This document shows, piece after piece, positions 1-10,300 of a stretch of 64,000 bases of DNA. Numbering within the stretch: position 1 is the first letter of the stretch; each line of letters begins with the position of its first letter. Source of the stretch: Prevotella histicola JCM 15637 = DNF00424 (lineage in GTDB: Bacteria > Bacteroidota > Bacteroidia > Bacteroidales > Bacteroidaceae); contig NZ_BAJX01000015.1 in assembly GCF_000613925.1 (NCBI RefSeq), forward strand, positions 1-64,000. Reading direction: 5' to 3'. The translations under genes were made by a program, and so were the position numbers. Below the pieces are notes generated by a model. That model was not told where the DNA came from, did not search any database, and saw only the letters and a program-made list of their open reading frames with translations.

Positions 1-1
1 G

Positions 2-568
2 TTTGTTGATAGCATAATGATACCCGTATGTCACAATGTACGACGATATTACAAGAAAGTCTTTGCCGGCCTTGCCAAGGACGGGAAGGGTATCATGGGC
101 TGGTGCCATGGATTCAAGCTGCACCTGCTATGCAATGATTCTAGTGAAGTGATAACGTTCTGTCTTACAGGAGCAAATGTGGATGACAGGGATAGCAGGG
201 TATGGACGGTGTTTGCAAAGGTCTTATTTGGGAAGGTCTTTGCTGATAGAGGATACATCAAGCAGGAACTCTTTGAGAGCCTGTTCAGTCAAGGTATCCA
301 ACTCATTCATGGGCTCAAGGCTAAGATGAAGAACAAACTGATGCCTATGTGGGACAAGATCATGCTGAGGAAAAGATACATTATCGAGTGCATTAACGAA
401 CTACTCAAGAACAAAGCCAACCTTGTTCACTCAAGACACCGCTCAATACACAACCTTATCATGAACTTGTGTCCTGCCCTTACAGCATACTGCTTCTTTG
501 AGAACAAGCCAGAGGCACTGCCAGTGTATGTGGAAAAAACAAGGCAGTTGGAACTCTTTTCATGCTAA
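2..568 (+). CDS. IS982-family transposase, 5' end outside window
   Basis: DDE transposase of an insertion sequence, cut by the left window edge; the open frame runs in from base 2, so the ATG at base 17 is internal. The first visible residues FVDSIMIPVC carry the first catalytic Asp, KLHLLCND and GANVDDR lie in the catalytic core, FADRGYI carries the second Asp, and the C-terminal ECINELLKNKANLVHSRHRS block is typical of the IS982 family. The stop codon overlaps by 7 bp the open frame of the following Rhs fragment, so the right end of the element must lie close to base 590, inside or against the rhs sequence. The exact terminal repeat cannot be fixed because the left end is not in the window. 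Confidence 0.85.
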   Translation, partial: FVDSIMIPVCHNVRRYYKKVFAGLAKDGKGIMGWCHGFKLHLLCNDSSEVITFCLTGANVDDRDSRVWTVFAKVLFGKVFADRGYIKQELFESLFSQGIQLIHGLKAKMKNKLMPMWDKIMLRKRYIIECINELLKNKANLVHSRHRSIHNLIMNLCPALTAYCFFENKPEALPVYVEKTRQLELFSC

Positions 569-1929
569 ACTTATCCCGAACTCAAGTATCGTTCAACAAT
601 GTCTATGGCAGAAGCGGCAGCTATGTAACAGCTGGTGAAAAGGACTATGCCGAGCGCATGAACCAGATAGAGGCACAGAAGGAGGAATACTACAAGCAGT
701 TGGGCGTTGCTCCGAGCGTACCTACCGAGAAAGGTGCCTACGGAGACCCTGAAAACACAGGTGTGGGCTATAACACGGTCATCACCAACCTTGGCGACCA
801 CACTGTGCTCGAAGGCTGGGTGCAGACTCCGAAGCATAACGATGAGCAGGGCAGCAATCTGGGCGGACCGATAAGTTGGAACGACCCAACAAGCCCCGAT
901 GCCCCGCAGGCTGGCTATGGTTATATCCCCAATGACACGACGAAAGAAGAAACTTTCTTCTTCCATTCAGACCATCTTGGCTCAACTTCTTATATCACCG
1001 ATGACAAGGGTAACATCACCCAATATGATGTTTACCTGCCATATGGTGAGCTACTTGTCGATGAACATAGTAGTAGCGAGGACATGCCATACAAGTTCAA
1101 CGGCAAGGAGATGGATTCTGAGACGGGCTTGTATTATTATGGTGCAAGGTACATGAACCCTGTGACGAGTCTGTGGTATGGAGTGGATCCACTAACGGAG
1201 GATTATGAAAATATTTCTTCTTATTTGTATTGCCATGCCAATCCTTTAGTTATGATTGATCCTACGGGCGAAGGAGATTATTTCACAAAATCAGGAAATT
1301 ATTTAGGTTACGATAATAAAAATAATGGGAAAGCTTATTTTGTGACCGGTGATTTTAATATGAATGATTATCTTCAAGGAAAACTTGGTAAACAGACTTC
1401 AATATCCGAAATTAATTTAAATGATGATATTGGGCAATTAGCTAGAATTGGTTATGCCGAATTTAGAGGAGGAAATTCTACGGAGCAACTAGCAGGAATG
1501 GATATAGTTATGAATAGAGTTAAGTCTGATAAATTTCCAAATACTATAGAGGGTGTTATAGTACAACCATGGCAGTTCTCTTCATTAAATAAGAATGATA
1601 ATAATCGGATTTTCTATACTAATCCTAGTAAGACGCTTAAAATCCAAAGTGGAAAACATAAAGGTGAGTTAGACAAACTGAATCATAATGCGTGGGTTAA
1701 AAGTCTATCTAATGCTATCAAGGTCTCTAATGGAAGTAAACGGGGGATTAGTAAATCGGCTTTATTATATTATAGTCCAAGATCAATGACAAAAGATAAG
1801 AAAGGTAATCCTACCCTTCCTAAATGGGACTTTAGCAAGTTAAAGGAAATATACGTAGATGGAGTTAGGACTTCATATATTAGGATGTATAATTACAAAG
1901 AAACGAAAAAGAAAGGTCAGAAACAATGA
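562..1929 (+). CDS. Rhs C-terminal fragment with SleB-like cell-wall hydrolase tip
   Basis: C-terminal part of an Rhs polymorphic toxin whose N-terminal shell is missing. The first eight or so residues come from the IS982 end. Residues about 135-235 are the Rhs-associated core (HSDHLGSTSYI, GLYYYGARYMNP, NPLVMIDPTG). The variable tip starts near residue 236, where the DNA turns markedly AT-rich. Residues about 294-340 (ARIGYAEFRGG, MDIVMNRVKS, FPNTIEGV, PWQFSS) match the SleB/CwlJ hydrolase_2 pattern, with Glu300 as the likely catalytic acid, so the tip should cleave peptidoglycan. The stop overlaps the next start by 4 bp, as expected for toxin and immunity genes. Family assignment is from motifs; killing activity is inferred. 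The fragment may be silent, or expressed from the IS end. Confidence 0.8.
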   Translation: MLNLSRTQVSFNNVYGRSGSYVTAGEKDYAERMNQIEAQKEEYYKQLGVAPSVPTEKGAYGDPENTGVGYNTVITNLGDHTVLEGWVQTPKHNDEQGSNLGGPISWNDPTSPDAPQAGYGYIPNDTTKEETFFFHSDHLGSTSYITDDKGNITQYDVYLPYGELLVDEHSSSEDMPYKFNGKEMDSETGLYYYGARYMNPVTSLWYGVDPLTEDYENISSYLYCHANPLVMIDPTGEGDYFTKSGNYLGYDNKNNGKAYFVTGDFNMNDYLQGKLGKQTSISEINLNDDIGQLARIGYAEFRGGNSTEQLAGMDIVMNRVKSDKFPNTIEGVIVQPWQFSSLNKNDNNRIFYTNPSKTLKIQSGKHKGELDKLNHNAWVKSLSNAIKVSNGSKRGISKSALLYYSPRSMTKDKKGNPTLPKWDFSKLKEIYVDGVRTSYIRMYNYKETKKKGQKQ

Positions 1930-2483
1930 ATATTTCAAAATACATATGGTTATTCATTATGTCATTTAATATAACCGTTATCCATGCTCAAAAGGTATCA
2001 AATAGTATTTTAAAGAACAACTCGCTTCAATGTGTCCAAATATTTCCTTTGGGGGAAAATAAAGCCTCCTTTTTAAATGTCTATCAAGATACTATCAATA
2101 ATTATGTCATGTTTTCAACAATTAGATGTTATGGTAAAAATTTTTCGGAAATAGGAACTATTTCAGGAGCGGGCAATATTGATTTTGAAAAGGGGAAAAT
2201 CTCTTTGAAATCATATTATTTTGAACCTAATAATAAGGTTTATGCTATGGAAATGTATGTAAAAGGTTCCACGTATGGAGCTTCTATGCTCTTTATTATC
2301 TATGATAATGATGGCTTAGGAAACTGGGAGATAATAAGATGTCCCTTCGAGTCTCTTAGAATCGTAACTGACAAAACAAATATTTCAAAAATAGCACGTT
2401 ATGAGAACGGCAAACTTTTTGGTTATTATACCTTTAAAGATAGAGTAATACAACGGATAGGTGTAACTGCTAGGAATAGATAG
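1926..2483 (+). CDS. Candidate periplasmic immunity protein for the SleB-like Rhs tip
   Basis: A 185-residue protein with an N-terminal signal peptide (hydrophobic run to about residue 20, ending IHAQ). It shows no recognised domain; the body is beta-rich in appearance and AT-rich like the toxin tip before it. The ATG overlaps the toxin stop (ATGA), indicating translational coupling. Export to the periplasm is what an immunity protein against a cell-wall hydrolase would need, so position, coupling and localisation all agree. Function is inference from context only. No other gene follows for about 800 bp. Confidence 0.65.
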   Translation: MNISKYIWLFIMSFNITVIHAQKVSNSILKNNSLQCVQIFPLGENKASFLNVYQDTINNYVMFSTIRCYGKNFSEIGTISGAGNIDFEKGKISLKSYYFEPNNKVYAMEMYVKGSTYGASMLFIIYDNDGLGNWEIIRCPFESLRIVTDKTNISKIARYENGKLFGYYTFKDRVIQRIGVTARNR

Positions 2484-3278
2484 TATTGCAAGGGAATATG
2501 GGGGGATGGGCTATAGGGCAATAAAAAATTCTGTCGTCTGCACTAAATATGCGAGTATTGTTTGAAGTTATCGACTACCCTTACATAGTTATACCGCCCC
2601 CATACAAGGGTGTTGCCTATTACCCATATTAGAGTATCGGGCATTCCCATAAAAGTAATAGGAGCGAATGTAATCGGCTGATTACAAAAGGAAAACATAA
2701 TATAGAATAATAAAAGGTGAACGATTTGGAAACGAGCGAGTTTCTTTCCCTTTCTTTATTCTGCAATGTCTCAAAGACCACTTACCTAACGTTGCAAAGG
2801 TAGTCTTTATTTTCGATGAAAACAAAAGAAAGCCACACTTTTTTATCAGTCCGTTTCATTTTTCCGCACTTGAATTGCCGTTTTATGCCCAAAGCCCATC
2901 TCATCGTGAATTTGCTGTCTAATACTTCCTTTTTATTGTCTTCATTATCCTTTTGTGTGTTTAAAATAAAATTTTTCTGTGCAATTCCTTGCAAATTAAA
3001 GAAGAATAACCTATATTTGCACTTAGGAAAAAACAACTTAAACGTTCATGCTTATGAAGACAACGTTGATTTTACCAATTTCAGCCCCCTTGACATAAAG
3101 AACGCCACTTTCGGCAGTCAAGGGAGATATGCAGGACTCTACGAAAAGGCTTTGCATTAATCAATTTTCGCACACACGATACAATCCATCTCACTTTTAT
3201 TTTACGGATTTTCTCTCTTTACCGTTTTTATTGCGGGTATCTTATCAGACTGAAAAAGAACATAGACAGTATTAACTT
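2484..3278. other. Intergenic region between the two Rhs loci
   Basis: About 800 bp without a convincing gene. The only frames above 80 codons (one on each strand around 2.8-3.1 kb) have no recognisable motif and overlap each other. The region contains a good promoter on the plus strand near 3.0 kb and, on the minus strand around 2.80 kb, an isolated TACCTTTG box with no gene downstream. A 16-codon frame at 3048-3098, just after the promoter, could be a leader peptide but nothing else supports it. Confidence 0.5.
2989..3019 (+). promoter_or_regulatory. Bacteroidota-type promoter for the T9SS protein and rhs genes
   Basis: TTG at 2989-2991, a 20-bp spacer and TATATTTG at 3012-3019 fit the Bacteroidota -33/-7 consensus well. 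The predicted transcript has a leader of roughly 250 nt before the first start codon at 3279. It is the only such promoter seen upstream of the surface-protein/rhs pair, which are 12 bp apart and therefore probably co-transcribed. Confidence 0.6.
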
Positions 3279-6251
3279 ATGGGACGACATTTACACGAAA
3301 CAGCATTTCTAATAGTTACAGCCTTATTCATTCCCGTGCAGTCCCGTGCGCAGTCACCCGGTCAGGTCAGCGGTGCGGAGGCATGGCTGAAGACCGTCCC
3401 CCTGACAACAGACTTGCAGGGGTACTATCATTGGCGCGACTTTTCGGGCGACTCCGTTAGAACCAACCTCTACGATGCCAAGGGCGCAGCCTACGGTGGT
3501 GAGTTCACGCAGCGGCACACATGGATACGGACTTTCAACTTCAACCCCGCCCTGAACTTCTCCGAGGGGAATCAGCCGAAGGAGAGTCTACTGAAATACT
3601 CCAACCTCGCGCAGATGACCGTCATCGGGGTGTTTGCCCCGACGACCACCGCCTATAACAAGGATGAGGTGCTATATGCCGTCAGCGGACGCAAGGGTGC
3701 GGGAAGCCTCGTGAGCAGGGACAAGGCGGTCGGGCAGCAGGGCATAGAACCGCTCAACTACGGAAGCACGGCTGGCGAGGACCTTCTTTATTCGGGGAGC
3801 GAGAGGCAGACCGCAGAGGAATTCAAGTCCACGAGTCCCCGCATCGTCTCATACATCAGGGCATACGCCCCCGTGCATTCCGTGTGGGGAGAAGGCAGAC
3901 GTGCGACCATCACCACGGGAACATACAGGGACGGAGACGTCAATTTCTCGACAGCCTTTGACAAGTCCCTGTTCGGGGGCGGTGCGCTCAATGGCTACAC
4001 GCCCGAGCTCATCGCATACGGCAGGACGCTCACGCCGCTGGAGCGCAGGCAGGTGGAGACCTATCTCGCCATCAGATACGGCATCACGCTCAACGGCTCA
4101 TACTATACGGGGACTGGCAACCTTTCATGGGACAGGGACGAAAGCGCCGCCTACCACCACAGGGTGACGGGCATCGGGCGTGACGACGCGGGCGACCTCT
4201 TCCAGCCTCTCTCCACGACGAGCTACGAGGAAGCACCAAGATACTCTACTGAAAAGACATACGACAGCTTCAGAGACGCAGACCCATACGGCCTGCCGAC
4301 GAGCCAACGCCTTCTCGTCATGGGACGCGAGGATGGCTCTCCCATGCCCGACGGCGGCTTTATGATATGGGGCGACGACAATGCCGCCACGACCACCGTC
4401 GAGACGGAAGGAAAAACACCGTGGCACGTCATGAACCGCAGGTGGCTCGTCAGGACGAACATCGACTCCACCGAGTACAGGAAGGACATCTGGACGCAGA
4501 ACGGCATCACCGTCACCTCCGACGGTTTTATGGATGCAGTGTCGCAGAATGAGCCCAAGGAGGGCGCATACATCGTCAGTTCCCCGCTCGACACGGGAAA
4601 CGGTACGATGGAGTACACCAACCCGAGACTCCATCCCGCCTACAACGTGGGCTTCACCGAGGCATCGGGCACGAAGTGCGCATACGGCTTCAACGTCAGC
4701 GCACGGGGTGAGATCCGAATCGTAGAGGACGGAACAATACGGAATCGTGTCTTAACAGGCAATACGGGCGGAAAGAGTTTCATCGTACGCAGGAAAGGAA
4801 ACAGCGTAACCTTACTCATCGACGGCAGGGGCAGCAAGGACCTGCAGATAACCATACCCGTTGAAAGCACGGCAAAGGCAGCCTGCATGATTTTCGAGAT
4901 CGCAAGCGGCGAGACAGCATTAAATATTCCCAAGCTGCGCAGAAACGGCTTTGGAGACAGCGGCAACATGGTTGAGCTCGGATACGGAGTCCTCGCCAAA
5001 GGCAACAAGTTCGCAGGTGCGGACTACCGCAACGTCTTCATGCTCATAGACAGAAACGCAGGCGACAAGACCGATATACAGGAAAACACCATCATCAGAT
5101 GCTCGCGCAAGGACGCGAGCCGTGAAAAACTCATCTTCGACAACATCTTCATGGACACCGATGGCAGCGGATTCGACACGTTCACCTTCGCCAGCTTCGA
5201 CGGCATACTGGCACGGCTAACACCGCACGATGCGAGCTGCACGGGCGGAAAGCCGCGAAAGGACGGCAGCCTTGACATCAGCATGGTGGTCGGCCTGCCG
5301 AGTTTTTCATACAGCTTGCTGGCGGATTCCGTGGAGAATATGGAGAAAGGTGCCGTAGCTTCACGGGGAATCTTCGCCACAAGCACGCACACGGTGAAGA
5401 ACCTGCTCCCGGGAAACTACAGTCTGCTCATTAAGCAGAACGCGGGCATCGACATCATGGCGGAGAGCACGGGAGGCGTTGAGTATGCCCATGCGGTCGG
5501 TCGCCGAAAGCAGGGAGAGGTCACATGGACTATTCCCTCGCTCACCTCCGACTACAGGGCGGGACTCTGCACCACGCTCGGACTGGGAAAGAACATCCTC
5601 CACGGCTTCGACGTGAAGAATGCCACGGCACAAGTCGTGGTCGAGGGTAAGCCCATGGGTGCTGCCGTCACCCTGAATGGAGGTGACGCACTCGGCATCA
5701 TCTTCACCCCCGACACGGTAAGCTATACGGTAAACGGCATCGTCGTCCACCGTGCGGCCAAGAAAGCCGGTCTCGGCTGGCTCTTCGGCATGGGCTTCAA
5801 CAAGGGACTCTCGACCATCGACGGGCTGAGCATCGACGGCGGAGACTTCGCCCTGACGAGCGTTTCGAGGGGCGTGGCCTACGAGACGAAGAAGGCGGTC
5901 GAGGACAGCATGGCGGTAATGATCGGCAGCGAGTGCAGCTCGAGCGTGCCCAAGGCACAGACAAGGTCGGCAGAAAACACCTCCTTCATCGAGAGGCAAG
6001 CCCATTCTGCCCTCACTGTGACAAGGAAGGACGTGACCGGTATGGCGTTCAGTGCCGAGCTGAAACTCACCAAGGAGACCGATGCCGAACTGCTCGTCTA
6101 TGACACATCAGGAAGGCTGCTGAGCCGGACGGACATGGCGGGAGGCACCATCAAGCGTGCCGACTTCACCGTACCGCAGACGGGCGTGTACGTCGTCAAA
6201 GCACTCACCTTAGAAGAGGAATTTACAAGGAAGATAATGGCAAACTACTAA
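3279..6251 (+). CDS. Secreted LamG/DUF8202-like protein with type IX secretion C-terminal domain
   Basis: A 990-residue exported protein. Residues 1-24 are a signal peptide (ending SRAQ). Residues about 190-270 resemble the concanavalin-like domain found in Bacteroidota T9SS cargo (LNGYTPELIAYGRTLTPLERR, ETYLAIRYGITLNGSY). The last 80 residues (ELLVYDTSGRLLS, ADFTVPQTGVYVVKAL, ending TRKIMANY) match a type A T9SS sorting domain, so the protein should cross the outer membrane and be attached or released. It lies 12 bp upstream of the rhs gene, with matching GC content, suggesting one transcript and possibly a carrier or surface scaffold for the Rhs protein. The link to the toxin is inference. 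Confidence 0.75.
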   Translation: MGRHLHETAFLIVTALFIPVQSRAQSPGQVSGAEAWLKTVPLTTDLQGYYHWRDFSGDSVRTNLYDAKGAAYGGEFTQRHTWIRTFNFNPALNFSEGNQPKESLLKYSNLAQMTVIGVFAPTTTAYNKDEVLYAVSGRKGAGSLVSRDKAVGQQGIEPLNYGSTAGEDLLYSGSERQTAEEFKSTSPRIVSYIRAYAPVHSVWGEGRRATITTGTYRDGDVNFSTAFDKSLFGGGALNGYTPELIAYGRTLTPLERRQVETYLAIRYGITLNGSYYTGTGNLSWDRDESAAYHHRVTGIGRDDAGDLFQPLSTTSYEEAPRYSTEKTYDSFRDADPYGLPTSQRLLVMGREDGSPMPDGGFMIWGDDNAATTTVETEGKTPWHVMNRRWLVRTNIDSTEYRKDIWTQNGITVTSDGFMDAVSQNEPKEGAYIVSSPLDTGNGTMEYTNPRLHPAYNVGFTEASGTKCAYGFNVSARGEIRIVEDGTIRNRVLTGNTGGKSFIVRRKGNSVTLLIDGRGSKDLQITIPVESTAKAACMIFEIASGETALNIPKLRRNGFGDSGNMVELGYGVLAKGNKFAGADYRNVFMLIDRNAGDKTDIQENTIIRCSRKDASREKLIFDNIFMDTDGSGFDTFTFASFDGILARLTPHDASCTGGKPRKDGSLDISMVVGLPSFSYSLLADSVENMEKGAVASRGIFATSTHTVKNLLPGNYSLLIKQNAGIDIMAESTGGVEYAHAVGRRKQGEVTWTIPSLTSDYRAGLCTTLGLGKNILHGFDVKNATAQVVVEGKPMGAAVTLNGGDALGIIFTPDTVSYTVNGIVVHRAAKKAGLGWLFGMGFNKGLSTIDGLSIDGGDFALTSVSRGVAYETKKAVEDSMAVMIGSECSSSVPKAQTRSAENTSFIERQAHSALTVTRKDVTGMAFSAELKLTKETDAELLVYDTSGRLLSRTDMAGGTIKRADFTVPQTGVYVVKALTLEEEFTRKIMANY

Positions 6252-6263
6252 ACCCCAACGGCT

Positions 6264-7328
6264 ATGAAGACAAAGCATTACCTCATATCGGCGGCATTAC
6301 TGACAGCCATCACCGCAGCCATCGCTGCGACGCATATATACAAGGGACAGGACAGTGCACGTGAAAACAACGGCACGAGTATATCACAGGAGACAGCACA
6401 GACCGAGACGTCCACGAAGAACGTCCATAATGCAGAAAAAGCTACGCAGGGAATATCACGGATGGCAAGGAAGGAGGATAAGTCAAAGACGACAGCAGCA
6501 GCAACTTCTTCCGTTATGGAGACCACCTACACGGCAGACCATGCCTCGGGCATCATAGGACAGTCCGACGGACGGGTTTCGGACAACCCCGAGGACAACA
6601 TCTTCGAGATAACAGTCGAGAAAGTCTCTCCAAATATGCGCGCATGGTTGGTCTATGACCTCAAGGGCGTAAGCTCTGGTCAGGGCATCAGCAGGAGCAT
6701 CAACGACCGCATGGCTGTCGGCGGCTACCTCACGGCACTTTCCAAGGAATGGAAGACCGTCAGGGAGGAAATAAGTCCAGAGTGGCTGAAAGACGGAAAG
6801 AACACCGTCCTCTTCACCATTCCGACGGCTGCTTCCTACGCTTATTCGGTCAGGAATGTACATATCGAGACCGTAGCGGATTCTAAGACAAAGACTAATA
6901 CCAATAAGCAGGAAGAAATAATCCTTTCCTCCGCCCCCATAGCCTATGACGGTCAGACCTACCTCCACGGCTTCGTGCGAGGGAAGGCAAGCCGTGTCTC
7001 AGTGAACGGCACAATCCTCACCGTCCATGACGGAGAATTCGAGGGCATCGTGCCATCGACGGGCAGACACCTCACGCTCACGGCAACCATTGCGGGCAGG
7101 AACATCAGCAGGACAATAACACCCATACAGGAAGGTAGGGCGGACTATGCCCGTGCCCTCGTGTCCGTCGGTGGAAAGGCGGAGAAGCAGTTCCTCGCAC
7201 ACAGGGCGGACAGCATCGCCATCGGCGGCAACGTCCTTTCCGTGAAGGCTGCGGACATCGCAAGGATGGCAGATACTCCATCACGGCACTCCGCGAGACG
7301 GACATTCCTGCCCTTGACTACGGCATGA
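6264..7328 (+). CDS. N-terminal portion of the giant Rhs toxin, separated by a frameshift
   Basis: A 354-codon frame that begins with a signal peptide (residues 1-22, rich in Ala and Ile) followed by a Ser/Thr-rich linker and beta-rich segments without a named domain. It does not end naturally. At 7260-7265 the codons for ADIA run into GCAAGG, and reading one base back gives KDGRYSITALRETDIPALDY, which flows straight into the next frame. Restoring one A (GCAAAGG) fuses the two frames. The last 22 residues of this frame are therefore out-of-frame noise. Together the parts make a protein of about 3,280 residues exported by the Sec route. Confidence 0.7.
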   Translation: MKTKHYLISAALLTAITAAIAATHIYKGQDSARENNGTSISQETAQTETSTKNVHNAEKATQGISRMARKEDKSKTTAAATSSVMETTYTADHASGIIGQSDGRVSDNPEDNIFEITVEKVSPNMRAWLVYDLKGVSSGQGISRSINDRMAVGGYLTALSKEWKTVREEISPEWLKDGKNTVLFTIPTAASYAYSVRNVHIETVADSKTKTNTNKQEEIILSSAPIAYDGQTYLHGFVRGKASRVSVNGTILTVHDGEFEGIVPSTGRHLTLTATIAGRNISRTITPIQEGRADYARALVSVGGKAEKQFLAHRADSIAIGGNVLSVKAADIARMADTPSRHSARRTFLPLTTA

Positions 7329-10300
7329 CCAACGTCACCGCCAAGGGAGACGGCTACCGCTTTCTGCCCCACGGCAACCACTTCGAGGGCAAGGGTGCAA
7401 CGGTGAAGATAAAATACGACCGCACGCGAATCCCGAGCGGTTTTACAGAAGACGACATCAATACCTATTACTTCGACCAAGACACCAGGCACTGGGTGGC
7501 TTTGGAACGTGTGAAGGTGGATAAGGCTACAGCCTGCGTGGTATCGAAAACGACGCACTTCACCGATATGATCAATGGTGTAATCAAGGCACCGGAATCT
7601 CCACAGACCGACGGATTTACGCCGACGATGATGAATGACATCAAGGCGGCAGACCCAACGACAAAAATCAATCTCATCACTCCTCCTACAGCCAACAACC
7701 GAGGTTCTGCCAATCTTCAGTATGCCTTTGAAATGCCTCCCGCACGCAATGGTATGGCTCCTTCTTTGGGCATACAGTACAGTAGTGAAGGCGGTAGTGG
7801 ATGGCTTGGAGAGGGTTGGAATCTCTCTGTTCCTTCTATTACGTTGGATACTCGCTGGGGTGTTCCAAGATACGATACAAGTAAAGAAACCGAGACTTAT
7901 TTGATGTCGGGTTCTATGCTTTCCACGATGGGTGACGATGGCAAGATGGGTGTGGCTCACCGTGGTGAGAAGATGAACCGAAAAGCGGACAGACAGTTCT
8001 ACACTCGGCAGGGAGGAGACTTCAGCCGTATTATCCGAAAGGGTAATTCTCCTGCCGACTATACTTGGGAAGTAACCGACAAACAAGGAATCAAATATAT
8101 TTATGGTGGAGAAGGTGCCGTTCTCAAAGGTACCATCACCGATGCAAGCGGTCAAAGCCGTGAGGTGATTACCGAATGGAAGCTCAAACGTGTGGAAGAA
8201 ACACACGGTGATTATATCGAATACGTCTATGAGACAGCCGACGAACCTGTTCGTGGTGGACTTGTGGCAAAAGCCATTTATCTTAAGGAAGTACGTGCCG
8301 GTAATAGCGGACAAGCACCCCACACAGTGGTTGTCTTAGAAGGCAGTAAACAGAAACGACTCAAAAACAACAATGCAAGATATGGCTTCCTAACCTCATC
8401 GAATCGTTTGTTAGAGAAGCTAACGGTGCACTTCCAAGGAAGTACGCTCCGCAGTTATGCCTTTACCTATAGCGAGGGTGCGTTCAACAAAGATGTGCTT
8501 ACGGGTGTGAAGCAACTCGACGACAAAGGTGCAGAAGTGTCTTATCAGAATTTTGACTATTATGATGATGTACAGGCTGCTAAGGGGTATGTGCCTTTTA
8601 AGGAAAAACAGGAAACATGGAATACGCACGATGACGGCCTTGACGCAGGATTTATAAGTCCTCTCAAAGAAGTTGGTGGCATATTCAGCGACAAACCTAC
8701 TGCCTTAGGAGGAACAACAAGCCTTTCTTATGGTGGTTCTTTCTATGCTGGAGCAGGAGTTGATGATCAAAGTTCTTCAACAAGTGGCACTATTGGTGGT
8801 TCTTTTAATTACTCTCATGATAATTCTAAGGGATTATTGACTTTTGCAGACCTTAACGGAGATGGATTACCCGACAAGATATATCAGGATGGAGGTTCTG
8901 TGTACTATCGTCCGCAAATATGCACAGACGAAAAGAAAATAACCTATGGAGAACCTATCAAAGTTATTGGTATCTCTAAATTTTCTGCTTCATCCAGTAA
9001 TACTTTCTCTGGAGGACCTGCCATCAAGGCTGGGTGGCAGTATATCATGGCTACTGTTGCTACAAGTACTTCTCGTACGACTACCAAAACCTCTGTATAT
9101 TTCAGCGATGTTAATGGTGATGGGCTTGTAGATATAGTTTCTAGTGGTAAGGTTTATTTTAATCATATAGAAATTGACGAACAAGGTCATGCTATTCCTC
9201 ATTTTACGCTTAGCAGTGCCGATACACCAAGCCCTATCATCTATGATGCCAAGAAAATAGATAAAACTATTGGGGAGGTTGATCCTGCCGAGCAAGCAGA
9301 ATTGATTAAATCCTCTCCGATGGAAGATATGGTACGTGTATGGCAGGCACCTAAAGATGGAATCATCAGCATCTCGGGTACAGTTAGTTTGATTACTCCA
9401 ACAGGCGAATACGATACCGATGAGTATGCTCATGCTGATGGTGTGCGCGTAGCCATTCAGAAAGGTCGTACGGAACTCTGGAACAAGAAAATTACCAAAG
9501 GAGATGCAACGGCTTATAATGCTACGGCACAGAATATCACTGTCAAGAAAGGCGACCGCATTTATTTCCGTGTTCAGTCTGGTACGGAGGAAACAAGCAA
9601 CGGTGCCTTTGACAACGTGAAATGGGCGCCTGTCATTACCTATACAGGTGCGGCAGAAACACTCCCCGGCGGATTATCTACCACTGTTTATCAACCTCAG
9701 GAGGGTGCCGTTTATGATGCCAATACACTGACCAATGTGGCAGAGAGCACTTCTTTGAACCTGTCAGGCAAGTTCACCAAACCCGTCACAACAGATGACG
9801 TTACGCTCAGAATTGTCGCATCTAATGAGTTAAAAGACAGCTTGGGTAATAATAATCCGAATTATAAAAAAAGAGAAATCTATACCCGTACCTTAGCATG
9901 GAATGAAGCGTTTGACGGAGAAATTAAACAGACGATTCCTAATCCGGATGGCTTGACAAATCTAAACTTTGAAATCAGTTCTTCTTCTAATGTGGATTGG
10001 TCGAAAATAAAGTGGACCCCACAAATAGAGACCATAGGCAAGGATGGAAGCAGGCAGCGTACGGCAGGGGCAACCCATTATGTTCTCTTTGCTGACATGG
10101 TTAGTGAAGGTAAGCCTGTAGTACTCGCTTCCAATGTTCCAACCCTGACTGTTACTCCGGGCATCACGATGCTACCACCAACGGTAAACGGAATGGTAAC
10201 GATGACAGTCAAGACTGTAGACAAACTGTTGGGTAAAAAGACTTATACGTTCAGTGGTGGCAGTCTTTCAGGGGATCCTCTGATAATCACTGGTGTCAGT

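Noticed and set aside
3048..3098. 16-codon frame just after the promoter, possible leader peptide
   Set aside because: No terminator or antiterminator structure follows and no regulatory codons are enriched.
2816..3160. 114-codon frame upstream of the T9SS protein
   Set aside because: It runs through the predicted promoter, has no domain and an atypical composition, and competes with another frame on the opposite strand.
7258..7268. Programmed ribosomal frameshift in rhs
   Set aside because: There is no slippery heptamer or downstream pseudoknot, and the same one-base loss occurs in unrelated genes, so indel error or mutation is simpler.
7145..8323. 392-codon minus-strand frame across the rhs frameshift
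   Set aside because: Antisense to clear SpvB-domain coding sequence; composition is that of a shadow frame.
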